From: an uncultured Bradyrhizobium sp.
GTDB lineage: Bacteria > Pseudomonadota > Alphaproteobacteria > Rhizobiales > Xanthobacteraceae
DNA: 64,000 nt
Assembly: GCF_936943645.1 (NCBI RefSeq)
Contig: NZ_CAKZJO010000050.1
Coordinates: forward strand, 62,001 to 126,000
Direction of reading: 5' to 3'
The notes beneath the pieces are model-generated. The model saw nothing but the letters and a program-made list of their open reading frames with translations. It was not told where the DNA came from and searched no databases. Shown here in pieces: positions 34,430 through 43,006 of this stretch; the stretch's first letter is position 1, and each line of letters starts with the position of its first letter. The position numbers and the translations under genes are program-made.

Positions 34430-35683
34430 CTACCGCCCCATCGCCTGATAGATCAGCGTCTTCAGCGCCAATTGAATCCGGCCGCGCTGCGAGGGCGCCT
34501 GCACCATGAAGATCCCGAACAGATCGTCTTCGGGATCGATGAAGAAGAAGGTGCCGCCGACGCCGTCCCAGCGATATTCGCCCAGCGGCCATGACGTGCC
34601 TGATGGCACTGACGTGCGCACGGCGAAGCCGAGGCCGAAGCCGGAACTGGCGCCCGGATAATAATTCTGGTCGCGCGCGATGCTGGTTTCCGGCCCGACA
34701 TGATCCGACGCCATCAGCGCAACGGTCTCGGGCTTGAGATAGCGGCGTCCTTCATAGGTGCCGCCGTTCAGCAGCATCTGGGCGAAACGGGCATAGTCGC
34801 CGACCGTGCCGACCATGCCGGCGCCGCCCGATTCCCATCTCACGGGCCGCCTGACGTCACGCACCCGCGTCGACGCGCTGATGCTGCGGTCCTCCGGCAT
34901 CGGCTCGGCGATATCAGGAAACCTGGCGGGATCGGCGACGAAGAACGCCGTCTCGTTCATACCGAGCGGATCGAGCAGCCTTTCCTTCTCGAACTGAAAC
35001 AGCGTCTTTCCCGAGATCACCTCGACGACGCGGCCGAGCACGTCGGTGGCAAAGCCGTAATCCCACTCAGTGCCCGGCTGCTCGGCGAGCGGCAGCGTTG
35101 CGAGCTTCGCAACGAAATCGGCGTTGGATAGATCGCTGTTGAAGAGATCGGCCGCAGCATAGAGCTCGCGCACGCCACTGCCGCCGTAAGGCAGACCGGC
35201 GGTATGACGCAACAGGTCCTTGATCGTGACGGGACGCTGCGGCGGCTCCAGCGAGAGCGTGACCTTACCTCCGTCGCCCCTCCTCTCGACGCCGACCTTC
35301 ATATCGGCAAAGGCCGGAATGTACTTTGCGACGGGATCGTCGAGCGAGAGCTTGCCGTCTTCGACCAGCATCATCGCCATGACTGACGTGATCGGCTTCG
35401 ACATCGAATAGAGCCGGAAGATCGTGTCCGCGCTCATCGGCTTCCCGGTGGCGACGTCGCGGACGCCGAAATTCGCATAATAGACCAGCTTGCCGTGCTG
35501 CTGCAGCAGCAGGATGGCCCCGGGGATCCTCCCGGTCGCAACCTCGTTGTTGATGTAGTCGGCAACCTTCGCCAGCCCTTCGGCCGAGAGCGTACGGGCA
35601 CTGCGGGCTTCGGAGCCGGCCTTCGCGCCGGCCACTCCGAGCAGAAGAACGAGCACCACGATGAGCGCGCGGCGCCCGCTCAT
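34430..35683 (-). CDS. Beta-lactamase-family serine hydrolase (first of a tandem pair by position)
   Basis: 417 aa from ATG 35683 (GGAG seven bases upstream). Signal peptide ends VAGAKAGSEA. Class C beta-lactamase/EstB fold: nucleophile S93 and K96 in RLYSMSKPITS, tyrosine motif EWDYGFATDVLGRVVE at about 200, GGAGMVGTVGDYARFAQML and a C-terminal WDGVGGTFFFIDPEDD. This periplasmic group includes esterases and D-peptidases; antibiotic resistance cannot be inferred. Translated directly after its paralogue 35685-36971 with one base between. Confidence 0.88.
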   Translation of the reverse strand: MSGRRALIVVLVLLLGVAGAKAGSEARSARTLSAEGLAKVADYINNEVATGRIPGAILLLQQHGKLVYYANFGVRDVATGKPMSADTIFRLYSMSKPITSVMAMMLVEDGKLSLDDPVAKYIPAFADMKVGVERRGDGGKVTLSLEPPQRPVTIKDLLRHTAGLPYGGSGVRELYAAADLFNSDLSNADFVAKLATLPLAEQPGTEWDYGFATDVLGRVVEVISGKTLFQFEKERLLDPLGMNETAFFVADPARFPDIAEPMPEDRSISASTRVRDVRRPVRWESGGAGMVGTVGDYARFAQMLLNGGTYEGRRYLKPETVALMASDHVGPETSIARDQNYYPGASSGFGLGFAVRTSVPSGTSWPLGEYRWDGVGGTFFFIDPEDDLFGIFMVQAPSQRGRIQLALKTLIYQAMGR

Positions 35684-35684
35684 G

Positions 35685-36971
35685 TCACTTCTCCATGGCT
35701 TCATAGACCAGCAGCTTCAGCGTCCGCTGCACGCGCTGGCGCTCGGTCGGGGTCTGCTCCAGCAGGACGAAGAACATGTCCTGCTTGGGATCGATCACGA
35801 AATAGCAGCCGGAAGCGCCGTCCCATTTCAGCTCGCCGAGATCGCCGGGCGGCGGCGGTTTTGCATTGCCCGGATCGGTGCGGACGGCAAGGCCGAGACC
35901 GAAGCCAAAACCGTCGCCGGGAAAGTAGAAATAGTCGCGGTCGACGCCCGAGCCCGGTCCGATCTGGTCGGTCGTCATCAGCTTGAACGTCTCGGGCTTG
36001 AGAACGGTCTTGCCGTCGAGGCTGCCGCCATTGAGCAGCATCTGCGCGAAGCGCTGGTAATCCGCCATGGTCGTCACCATGCCGCCGCTGGCGAACTGGA
36101 TCTTCTTGACCACGGTAGGATCGTTGATGCGACCGACGCGGAAGTCCGCATCGTTCGGCACCGGCTGTGCAAGCAGCTTCTGTTTTTCGGGGGCGGTGAC
36201 GAAGAAGCCGGTATCGACCATGCCGAGCGGATCAAGCAGCTTCTCGCGCATGATGTCGATCAGCGGCTTGCCGGCCGCGATCTCCATCACGCGCGCCAGG
36301 ACGTCGGTGGAATGACCGTATTGCCAGAGCGCGCCCGGCTGGTTGTGCAGCGGCAGCTTGGCGATGCGCTCTGCAAACTCGGCGAGGTCGAAATCGCCGG
36401 CGTAGATGTTGGCCTCGCGATAAGCCTTGCGGACCAGGCTGTCGCCGTAGAAGCCATAGGTGATGCCCGAGGTGTGCGTCATCAGGTCGTGCACCGTCAT
36501 CGGCCGGTTGGGCGGCACCAGCTCGAGCGATTTGGTGCCGTCCTCGGCCTTCTTCTCGACGCCGACCTTCACATTGGCGAAAGACGGGATGTATTTCGAG
36601 ACGGGATCATCGAGCTTGATCTTGCCGTCTTCGATCAATTGCATTGCGACCACCGAGGTGATCGCCTTGCTCATCGAGAACAGGCGGAAGATGGTCTTGT
36701 CCGTGATCGGCGCCTTGCTGACAACGTCCTGCACGCCGAAGGCTTCGTGATAGACCGGCTTGCCGTGCTGCTGGATCAGGATGGTTGCGCCGGCGATCTT
36801 GCCGGTCGCGACCTCGTTCTTGAAGAACTCGCTCACTTTGGCGAGCTTGTTCTGGTTGAAATGCGCGCCGGCCGGAATCTCGTAGGTGCCTTCCGCCCGC
36901 GCCAGCGACATCGCACTGAGCGATAGCAATGCACCCCACATCAATGAGCGCAGTCTAAAATGAAAAATCAT
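35685..36971 (-). CDS. Beta-lactamase-family serine hydrolase (paralogue of the adjacent gene)
   Basis: 428 aa from ATG 36971 with GGAGGGG just upstream. Signal peptide ends SLARAEG. S99 and K102 in RLFSMSKAITS, LWQYGHSTDVLARVME as the tyrosine motif, GGMVTTMADYQRFAQML and WDGASGCYFVIDPKQDMF at the C-terminus. It aligns by eye along its full length with the next gene (same NEVATGxIxGAxxLxQQHGKxVYY, same ending on the cytoplasm-distal side), so the pair arose by tandem duplication. Confidence 0.88.
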   Translation of the reverse strand: MIFHFRLRSLMWGALLSLSAMSLARAEGTYEIPAGAHFNQNKLAKVSEFFKNEVATGKIAGATILIQQHGKPVYHEAFGVQDVVSKAPITDKTIFRLFSMSKAITSVVAMQLIEDGKIKLDDPVSKYIPSFANVKVGVEKKAEDGTKSLELVPPNRPMTVHDLMTHTSGITYGFYGDSLVRKAYREANIYAGDFDLAEFAERIAKLPLHNQPGALWQYGHSTDVLARVMEIAAGKPLIDIMREKLLDPLGMVDTGFFVTAPEKQKLLAQPVPNDADFRVGRINDPTVVKKIQFASGGMVTTMADYQRFAQMLLNGGSLDGKTVLKPETFKLMTTDQIGPGSGVDRDYFYFPGDGFGFGLGLAVRTDPGNAKPPPPGDLGELKWDGASGCYFVIDPKQDMFFVLLEQTPTERQRVQRTLKLLVYEAMEK

Positions 36972-37016
36972 ATCCCCTCCCCGGAACATGGTCCGGCGAG
37001 TGTACCGGCCGCGTGA

Positions 37017-37568
37017 TCAGGCACAAGGGCCGCTGTATCGCTCCATCGCCTCGGCATGCAGCTTGGCACTCGGCTCGGCGAAGCAGCAGAACACCACGCG
37101 CGTAACGGTCGGCGCGGCAGAGAGGCCTTCGATCGTCGTGCGCATGGCGATGTCGGCGGCCCGGCCGGCGGGGAAACGGAAAATGCCGGTCGAAATCGCG
37201 GGGAAAGCCACGGAAGTCAGCTTGTGCTCCCCGCACAGCTCCATCGAACGGCGATAGCAGGAGGCGAGCAGATCGTCCTCGCCCAACGTGCCACCGTTCC
37301 AGACCGGTCCGACGGTGTGGATCACATGGGCGGCCTTGAGCCGGTAGCCTTTGGTGATCTTGGCGTCGCCCGTCTTGCAGCCATGGAGCAAGCGGCATTC
37401 GGCAACCAGATCGGGGCCGGCGGCCCGATGGATCGCGCCGTCCACGCCGCCCCCGCCAAGGAGCGACGTGTTGGCGGCGTTGACGATGGCGTCAACGCTC
37501 AGCGTGGTGATATCGGCGACGATGACCTCGAGCTCGGCGCCGCCCATCCGGCGCGTCAGCACGGTCAC
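37017..37568 (-). CDS. Macro-domain protein (O-acetyl-ADP-ribose deacetylase type)
   Basis: 183 aa, one macro domain. ADP-ribose-binding motifs: [40 protein letters not shown], and [20 protein letters not shown]. The residues expected for YmdB-like hydrolases (N in NAAN, D in GVDGAIH) are present. Starts four bases after the glutaredoxin stop, so both come from one mRNA. Likely removes ADP-ribose or hydrolyses O-acetyl-ADP-ribose. Confidence 0.92.
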   Translation of the reverse strand: MTVLTRRMGGAELEVIVADITTLSVDAIVNAANTSLLGGGGVDGAIHRAAGPDLVAECRLLHGCKTGDAKITKGYRLKAAHVIHTVGPVWNGGTLGEDDLLASCYRRSMELCGEHKLTSVAFPAISTGIFRFPAGRAADIAMRTTIEGLSAAPTVTRVVFCCFAEPSAKLHAEAMERYSGPCA

Positions 37569-37572
37569 GTCA

Positions 37573-37899
37573 TCAGGCCGCGACGACGACGCCCTTGTCG
37601 GAGAAGAGCTGCTGCAGTTCGCCGGCCTGGAACATCTCGCGGACGATGTCGCAACCGCCCACGAACTCGCCCTTCACATAGAGCTGCGGAATGGTCGGCC
37701 AGTTGGAGAAGGTCTTGATGCCGTTGCGCAGTTCGGCGGATTCGAGGACGTTGAGGCCCTTATAACCGACGCCGATATGATCGAGGATCTGGACGACCTG
37801 GCCGGAGAACCCGCACTGCGGAAATTGCGGCGTGCCCTTCATGAAAAGCACCACGTCGTTCGACTTCACTTCGTTGGCGATGAATTCCTCAATGCTCAT
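37573..37899 (-). CDS. grxD: Monothiol glutaredoxin (Grx4/GrxD, CGFS type)
   Basis: 108 aa from ATG 37899 after AAGGACATCGAG. Contains [15 protein letters not shown] with the single active cysteine C29, then [20 protein letters not shown], the glutathione site. CGFS glutaredoxins carry [2Fe-2S] clusters and work with BolA proteins; a bolA gene lies 4 kb away (41739-41975). Usual alphaproteobacterial neighbours are bolA and purL, here separated by the ergothioneine genes and ltrA. Confidence 0.95.
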   Translation of the reverse strand: MSIEEFIANEVKSNDVVLFMKGTPQFPQCGFSGQVVQILDHIGVGYKGLNVLESAELRNGIKTFSNWPTIPQLYVKGEFVGGCDIVREMFQAGELQQLFSDKGVVVAA

Positions 37900-38140
37900 C
37901 TCGATGTCCTTCCGGGGCGGAGCCCTCACCAATCATCTCGGGCCGGCTCAGCCGATCTAACCCGATACCTGCCCATATATGTAGCCCAAACCGTTGTGCA
38001 TCCAAAGTAAAATGGCGGCGACGAGGTCCCCGGCAGCCGGTTTGCCCCAGCCGGGTCCATAGGCTGATGACATCAATATCATCGCCGGAGAGGACTTTCA
38101 TACCGTAACGGAGCCCCTATCTAGGACGAACCCGGTTTTT

Positions 38141-38165
38141 GGAACCGGGCAACGCCAACAACGTT
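38141..38165 (+). promoter_or_regulatory. Sigma-EcfG promoter of egtB, GGAAC-N16-CGTT
   Basis: GGAAC (38141-38145) and CGTT (38162-38165) separated by 16 bases, an exact consensus match, 24 bases before the egtB GTG. The GGAAC is also part of an inverted repeat CCCGGTT-N5-AACCGGG (38131-38149). Confidence 0.7.
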
Positions 38166-38189
38166 CTCTTGTCCTGTCTGGAGAAAAAC

Positions 38190-39434
38190 GTGACGAAACA
38201 AGCCTCCGCCACGGCCACCGCCCCGCTTTCGTCACCGTCCGGTCAGGGCAGCCTCGCCCAGAGGCTTCAGGACGCCTTTATCGCCGTCCGTCATGAGACC
38301 GAACGCCGGGCCGCGCCGCTCTCGCCGGAGGACCAGCAGATCCAATCCATGCCCGATGCCAGCCCGGCGAAATGGCACCGGGCCCACACCACCTGGTTCT
38401 GGGAGCAATTCCTGCTCGGCGAGCACGCGGCCGGCTATCGGCCCTTCCACCCCGATTTCGCATTCCTGTTCAATTCCTATTACGTCAGCGCCGGCCCCCG
38501 CCATGCCCGCAATCATCGCGGCGACATCACCCGTCCCAGTGCCGATCAGGTCGGGGCCTACCGGCAATATGTCGATGCGGCCGTCGTGAAATTCTTCGGC
38601 GAGGCCGGTGCCGATAAGCTGCGCGAAATCGCGCCGCTGGTCGAGGTCGGGCTCAACCATGAGCAGCAGCATCAGGAATTGATGTTCTCCGATATCCTGC
38701 ACGCCTTCGCGCAGAATCCGGTCTATCCGGCCTACGACGCTGACTGGCGCTTCCCCTCGGCAACGCGCGCCGGCGAGGACTGGCAGGCGCTGAACGAAGG
38801 CATCCACACGGTCGGTCATGCCGATGACGGCTTTCATTTCGACAACGAGAGGCCGGCGCATCGCGCCCTGGTCGGCCCGGTCAAGATCGCACGCAATCTC
38901 GTCACCAATGCCGAATGGCTGGCTTTCATGCGCGACGGCGGTTACCGGCGTGCGACGCTCTGGCTGATGGACGGCTTTGCCGCCGCCAGCAAGGAAGACT
39001 GGCAGGCCCCCGGCTATTGGCGCGAGGTCGACGGCGCATGGCAGGTGATGACGCTGGCCGGCCTCAAGCCGGTTGATCCCGCAGCACCAGTTTGCCACGT
39101 CAGCTATTACGAGGCCGACGCCTATGCGCGCTGGGCCGGAAAGCACCTGCCGACCGAGATGGAATGGGAGGTCGCCGCGCGTTCAGGTCAGCTCAACGAC
39201 GCCTTCGGCATCGTCTGGCAATGGACCCGCAGCTCGTACTCACCCTACCCCGGCTACCGCGCCGTCGAGGGCGCGCTCGGGGAGTACAACGGCAAGTTCA
39301 TGGTCAACCAATTGGTCTTGCGCGGCTCCTCGCTTGCAACTCCGGAAGGCCACAGCCGTATCACTTATCGAAACTTCTTCTACCCGCACCACCGCTGGCA
39401 GTTCACCGGACTGCGGCTCGCCGACTACGAGTAG
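38190..39434 (+). CDS. egtB: Ergothioneine biosynthesis sulfoxide synthase EgtB
   Basis: 414 aa non-haem iron enzyme joining hercynine to gamma-glutamylcysteine or cysteine. GTG start at 38190 chosen for GGAG six bases upstream and because the promoter lies before it; the upstream frame would overlap that promoter. N-terminal DinB-like domain with the iron ligands in WHRAHTTWFWEQF and NHEQQHQELMFSD, then an FGE-sulfatase-like domain (HTVGHADDGFHFDNERPAHR, WAGKHLPTEMEWEVAAR, WQWTRSSYSPYPGY, SRITYRNFFYPHHRW). Next to egtD. Ergothioneine is an antioxidant, consistent with stress promoter. Confidence 0.94.
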   Translation: MTKQASATATAPLSSPSGQGSLAQRLQDAFIAVRHETERRAAPLSPEDQQIQSMPDASPAKWHRAHTTWFWEQFLLGEHAAGYRPFHPDFAFLFNSYYVSAGPRHARNHRGDITRPSADQVGAYRQYVDAAVVKFFGEAGADKLREIAPLVEVGLNHEQQHQELMFSDILHAFAQNPVYPAYDADWRFPSATRAGEDWQALNEGIHTVGHADDGFHFDNERPAHRALVGPVKIARNLVTNAEWLAFMRDGGYRRATLWLMDGFAAASKEDWQAPGYWREVDGAWQVMTLAGLKPVDPAAPVCHVSYYEADAYARWAGKHLPTEMEWEVAARSGQLNDAFGIVWQWTRSSYSPYPGYRAVEGALGEYNGKFMVNQLVLRGSSLATPEGHSRITYRNFFYPHHRWQFTGLRLADYE

Positions 39435-39485
39435 ACTTTCATCCGACGACAAATGCGCGCCGGACAGCGCGTTCAGGAGAGTATC

Positions 39486-40457
39486 ATGAATGTGCACGCC
39501 AGCGCTTTGGCCGAAGCCCATCTCCCCGACGAGCAGACCACCGCTTTCGCCCGCGAGGCGATCGAGGATCTCTCACAGCAGCCGAAAAAACTGTCGCCGA
39601 AATATTTCTATGACGCGACGGGATCGGAGCTGTTCGAGGCGATCACGAAGCTGCCGGAATATTATCCGACACGGACAGAGCTTGCGATCCTGAAGGAGCG
39701 CGGCAACGAGATCGCAAAGATCATTCCCGAGCACGCCGCGCTGGTCGAGTTCGGCGCCGGCGCGACCACGAAGGTCCGCCTGCTGCTGGGCCAATGCAAG
39801 TTCGCGGCCTATGTGCCCGTCGATATCTCCGGCGATTTCCTGAAGGCTCAGGCCAACGGCCTGAAGCGGGACTTCCCTGCGCTCGGCATCTACCCGGTCG
39901 CTGCCGACTTCACCACGCCGTTCGAGCTGCCCAAGGCAGTCGCGTCCCTGCCCAAGGTCGGGTTCTTCCCGGGCTCGACCATCGGCAATTTCGAACCGCA
40001 CGAGGCGCAGGCCTTCCTGAAGAGTGCGCGTCGGATCCTCGGCAAGGGTGCGCAGATGATCATCGGCGCCGACCTCGAGAAGGACGAGCGCGTGCTGTTC
40101 GACGCCTATAACGACGCCGCCGGCGTCACCGCGCGCTTCAACCTCAATGTGCTCGTGCGCATCAACCGCGAGCTCGGCGGCAATTTCGATCTTTCGGCGT
40201 TCACCCATCGCGCGATCTACAATCGCGAGCGGCACCGCATCGAGATGCATCTGTTCAGCAAGAAGAACCAGACCGTGCGCCTCCTGGGCACGACCTTCTC
40301 GTTCCGGACCGGCGAGAGCATCCACACCGAGAACAGCTACAAATACAGCATCGAGCGTTTCGCCGCGCTGGCGCAGGGCGCCGGCTGGCGCGTGCGCGAG
40401 AGCTGGACGGATGCGGCCGGAATGTTCTCGGTGCATGCGCTGGAGGTTGCTGAGTAA
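39486..40457 (+). CDS. egtD: L-histidine N-alpha-methyltransferase EgtD
   Basis: 323 aa. Trimethylates histidine to hercynine, the substrate of EgtB. ATG 39486 has GGAG six bases before it. Family motifs: LSPKYFYDATGSELFEAITK, YYPTRTELAIL, LVEFGAGATTKVRLLL (SAM site), YVPVDISGDFL, FFPGSTIGNFEPHEA, and FNLNVLVRINRELGGNFDL. Probably in one operon with egtB, 51 bases upstream. egtA, egtC and egtE are not in this window. Confidence 0.95.
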   Translation: MNVHASALAEAHLPDEQTTAFAREAIEDLSQQPKKLSPKYFYDATGSELFEAITKLPEYYPTRTELAILKERGNEIAKIIPEHAALVEFGAGATTKVRLLLGQCKFAAYVPVDISGDFLKAQANGLKRDFPALGIYPVAADFTTPFELPKAVASLPKVGFFPGSTIGNFEPHEAQAFLKSARRILGKGAQMIIGADLEKDERVLFDAYNDAAGVTARFNLNVLVRINRELGGNFDLSAFTHRAIYNRERHRIEMHLFSKKNQTVRLLGTTFSFRTGESIHTENSYKYSIERFAALAQGAGWRVRESWTDAAGMFSVHALEVAE

Positions 40458-40503
40458 GACTTCGCACCGAAGGACGAGGCGCTTGCTCAGGCCGCTCCAG
40501 GGC

Positions 40504-41700
40504 TCAGTGCGCCTCGGCCTTTTCGTCCTTCGACCCCAGCGACACCGACTCCCACACCGCCACCACGACCATGATCGCGCTCGTTGCGACCGACAACCAG
40601 AGCGGTGAGAGATCGGCGGCGAACCACCACAGCACCGCGAGCAGGATGATGCCGATGCCGTGCGAGAGCTGGAGGAAGCCGCGAATCGAGTGCTTGAACA
40701 GGATGGTGCCGACCAGGAACACCAACGGGCCGCCGATCGTGCTGACGATGGTGCGGACGTCCGAATGCCCTGAGGGATGCTTCAGCACCAGTTCGTCCGA
40801 GACTGCGGTCAGGATGATGCCCGCGACGATCGGCAGGTGCAGATAGGTATAGGCAAGCCGCGCCAACCGGCCGGATTCGGTGGATTTCGAGATCCACTCG
40901 GAGCCGGCCTCGGCGCCCTTGTGGAAATAGATCCACCACATCGCGATGCTGCCGACCAGCGCCGAGACGAAGGCCAGGATGTTGTCCGCAGTCCATTCCA
41001 GCTCGGCAAAGGTCGCGCCATTGACGACGACGGCCTCGCCGAGCGCAATGATGACGAAGAGCGAGCAGCGCTCCGCCATGTGGCCGCCTTCGACGGCCCA
41101 GGCCTCGACCGAGGAGAAGCCGAGCCTGGGGACCCAGAAGCGGGCCGCAGGCGAGATGTATTCGATCGTCAGGGCGACGATCCAGAACCACAGCCGGGCC
41201 TCGTCGTGAGCGAAGCCGCCGAGAATCCAGAACACTGCGGAGATGCAGAGCCAGACCAGGATGCGGATCGCATTGTGCCGGACCGCCGTCCGGTGCCGCG
41301 GCGTTGCGAACATCCAGAACGCGGTGCGCCCCACTTGCATGGTCGCATAGGCAATCGCAAACCACAGGCCCCGCCCCTCGAAAGCCGTCGGGATCGTCGT
41401 CGACAGCATGAGGCCGCCCAGCATCATTGCAAACAGCAGGATGCGGACCGGCGTCAGCTCTGGATTGAGCCAGTTGGTGACCCAGGCCGTGTAGACCCAC
41501 ACCCACCACACCGCCAGAAACAGCATCGTGACATGGACGGCACCGAGCGGTGTAAAATGGTGCAGCAGCGTATGCGACACCTGCGTGACCGCGAAGACGA
41601 AGACGAGGTCGAAGAACAGCTCGACATTGGTGACGCGGCTGTGCTGGTTGGGCACGATGACGCGAAACATCGCGCCGCGCGGATTGTCCGCAGCCATCAT
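40504..41700 (-). CDS. ltrA: Low temperature requirement protein A (LtrA) family membrane protein
   Basis: 398 aa, about ten hydrophobic helices. Family start VTNVELFFDLVFVFAVTQVSH is diagnostic, with LFLAVWWVWVYTAWVTNWL and GGHMAERCSLFVIIALGEAV later. LtrA was named from Listeria cold growth; its molecular activity is unknown. Runs convergent to egtD and is followed upstream by bolA on the same strand, 39 bases apart. Confidence 0.9.
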   Translation of the reverse strand: MMAADNPRGAMFRVIVPNQHSRVTNVELFFDLVFVFAVTQVSHTLLHHFTPLGAVHVTMLFLAVWWVWVYTAWVTNWLNPELTPVRILLFAMMLGGLMLSTTIPTAFEGRGLWFAIAYATMQVGRTAFWMFATPRHRTAVRHNAIRILVWLCISAVFWILGGFAHDEARLWFWIVALTIEYISPAARFWVPRLGFSSVEAWAVEGGHMAERCSLFVIIALGEAVVVNGATFAELEWTADNILAFVSALVGSIAMWWIYFHKGAEAGSEWISKSTESGRLARLAYTYLHLPIVAGIILTAVSDELVLKHPSGHSDVRTIVSTIGGPLVFLVGTILFKHSIRGFLQLSHGIGIILLAVLWWFAADLSPLWLSVATSAIMVVVAVWESVSLGSKDEKAEAH

Positions 41701-41738
41701 CGTCCCCCGTTGCGCTGGTCAGGTCAGGAGCAGCTTCG

Positions 41739-41975
41739 TCACGTACCGGGTACGCCGGTTTGCAGCGCCAGCGCATGCAACACGCCGCCCATCTGGCCGC
41801 GTAGGGATTGATAGACGATCTGGTGCTGCTGGACGCGGGACTTGCCGCGGAAGGATTCCGAGATCACGGTCGCGGCATAGTGATCGCCGTCGCCGGCGAG
41901 GTCACGGATGGTCACCTCGGCATCGGGGATCGCCGCCTTGATCATCGCCTCGATATCGTGGGCGTCCATGGGCAT
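41739..41975 (-). CDS. bolA: BolA-family protein
   Basis: 78 aa: MDAHDIEAMIKAAIPDAEV, HYAATVISESFRGKSRVQQHQIVY, LRGQMGGVLHALALQT. The KH-like BolA fold with the conserved histidines in DGDHYAA and the C-terminal HALALQT fits the BolA2/YrbA subtype that binds CGFS glutaredoxins and helps in Fe-S or iron regulation. The partner is encoded at 37573-37899. Confidence 0.94.
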   Translation of the reverse strand: MPMDAHDIEAMIKAAIPDAEVTIRDLAGDGDHYAATVISESFRGKSRVQQHQIVYQSLRGQMGGVLHALALQTGVPGT

Positions 41976-42168
41976 TCGGGTCTAGCTCCTGTCTCGGCTC
42001 ATAGCCATGTCGTCGAATCACTCACCGGGGTCCCCTCGCCGGTCGAGGCCAAACTTAGCGTGAACGGCCTTCTACGTCACGCACTCAGGCACTATATCCC
42101 TGATCCCATCAGGATAAAGGCACGACAAAGTGCCGCGCGCGGCAGATCGATCGAAAAGGCGTGAAATC

Positions 42169-42528
42169 ATGAAACTTCCAGGGCCGGACCACCCCATCAC
42201 CATCACCCCGAATCCCCGGCGCGTCCGCGTCACGGCAGGCGACATCGTAATCGCCGAGACCAACAAGGCGCTGACCTTGAAAGAGGCCAAATATCCGGCA
42301 GTGCAATATGTGCCGCGAGAGGATACCAACATGGCGCTGCTGGAGCGCACCGAGCGGACCACCCATTGCCCCTACAAGGGCGACGCCAGCTATTACAGCG
42401 TCAAGGCCGACGGCAAGACGCTGGACAACGCGATCTGGACCTACGAGACGCCCTTCCCCGCGATGACGGAGATATCGGGTCACCTCGCCTTCTACCCGGA
42501 CAAGGTGAAGATCGAGGAAGTGGGGTAG
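42169..42528 (+). CDS. DUF427 domain protein
   Basis: 119 aa from ATG 42169 (AAGG upstream). One DUF427 domain: GPDHPITITPNPRRVRVTAG, TLKEAKYPAVQYVPREDTNM, HCPYKGDASYYSVKADGKTL, WTYETPFPAMTEISGHLAFY. The conserved cysteine/tyrosine of the CPYKG segment is intact. Biochemical role unknown. Confidence 0.93.
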   Translation: MKLPGPDHPITITPNPRRVRVTAGDIVIAETNKALTLKEAKYPAVQYVPREDTNMALLERTERTTHCPYKGDASYYSVKADGKTLDNAIWTYETPFPAMTEISGHLAFYPDKVKIEEVG

Positions 42529-42548
42529 AGACCGGCACAGGTCTCTCC

Positions 42549-42578
42549 GTCATGGCCGGGCAACGTCCCGGCCATTCA
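42549..42578. repeat. Palindromic repeat or terminator after the DUF427 gene
   Basis: ATGGCCGGG (42552-42560) pairs with CCCGGCCAT (42567-42575), six-base loop. The sequence GTCATGGCCGGG is common to rhizobial REP-like elements. Without a T-run, it may act as an RNA-end stabiliser between convergent genes. Confidence 0.55.
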
Positions 42579-42652
42579 CGTTCTTGGCTGCTGATGATCG
42601 GCAATTTCGTTTAAGCCCGGGACAAGCCAGGCCGATAATGCTGGCGCAGTCG

Positions 42653-42826
42653 CTACGCCCTGAAGATCGTGAGCCCCAATATCAGCAGCAGCAGGAAGAT
42701 CACCACGAAGACATAGAACAGGAAGCGGGCGACATCGGCAGAGGCGGCCGAGATACCAGTGAAGCCGAGCACGCCGGCCACGATCGAGATCAGCAGGAAA
42801 ATCAGCGCCCATTTCAGGATTGTCAT
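42653..42826 (-). CDS. DUF1328 (UPF0391) small membrane protein
   Basis: 57 aa, two hydrophobic helices: [51 protein letters not shown]. This is the typical UPF0391 sequence. ATG at 42826 has GGAG six bases upstream. Function unknown, but such proteins are commonly induced in general stress, and a sigma-EcfG-like promoter is found upstream. Confidence 0.9.
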   Translation of the reverse strand: MTILKWALIFLLISIVAGVLGFTGISAASADVARFLFYVFVVIFLLLLILGLTIFRA

Positions 42827-42885
42827 CACCAGCTCCGCAATTGGTGCCGCTTGCCCGCGGCCCTCACGCCCTTTTCGCGGACGCT

Positions 42886-42910
42886 AACTTCGCTGCATGG
42901 AACTGGTTCC
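42886..42910 (-). promoter_or_regulatory. Probable sigma-EcfG promoter of the DUF1328 gene
   Basis: On the minus strand GGAAC (42910-42906), 16 bases, then AGTT (42889-42886); only the first base of CGTT differs. It lies 60 bases before the start codon. GGAACTGGTTCC around it is a palindrome, but the plus strand has no matching -10. Confidence 0.5.
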
Positions 42911-43006
42911 TAGGGGTGTCAGGCTTGAAGACCTGCTCAAACGAGGCTTGCTGAATCCGGTTCCCGGCGGCACAGTCGCGCCCGGGAGCAGGAGCGCGGG
43001 GCGGCC

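Noticed and set aside
34430..36971. Serine hydrolases as antibiotic-resistance beta-lactamases
   Set aside because: SxxK alone does not show beta-lactamase activity; the family is mostly esterases and peptidases.
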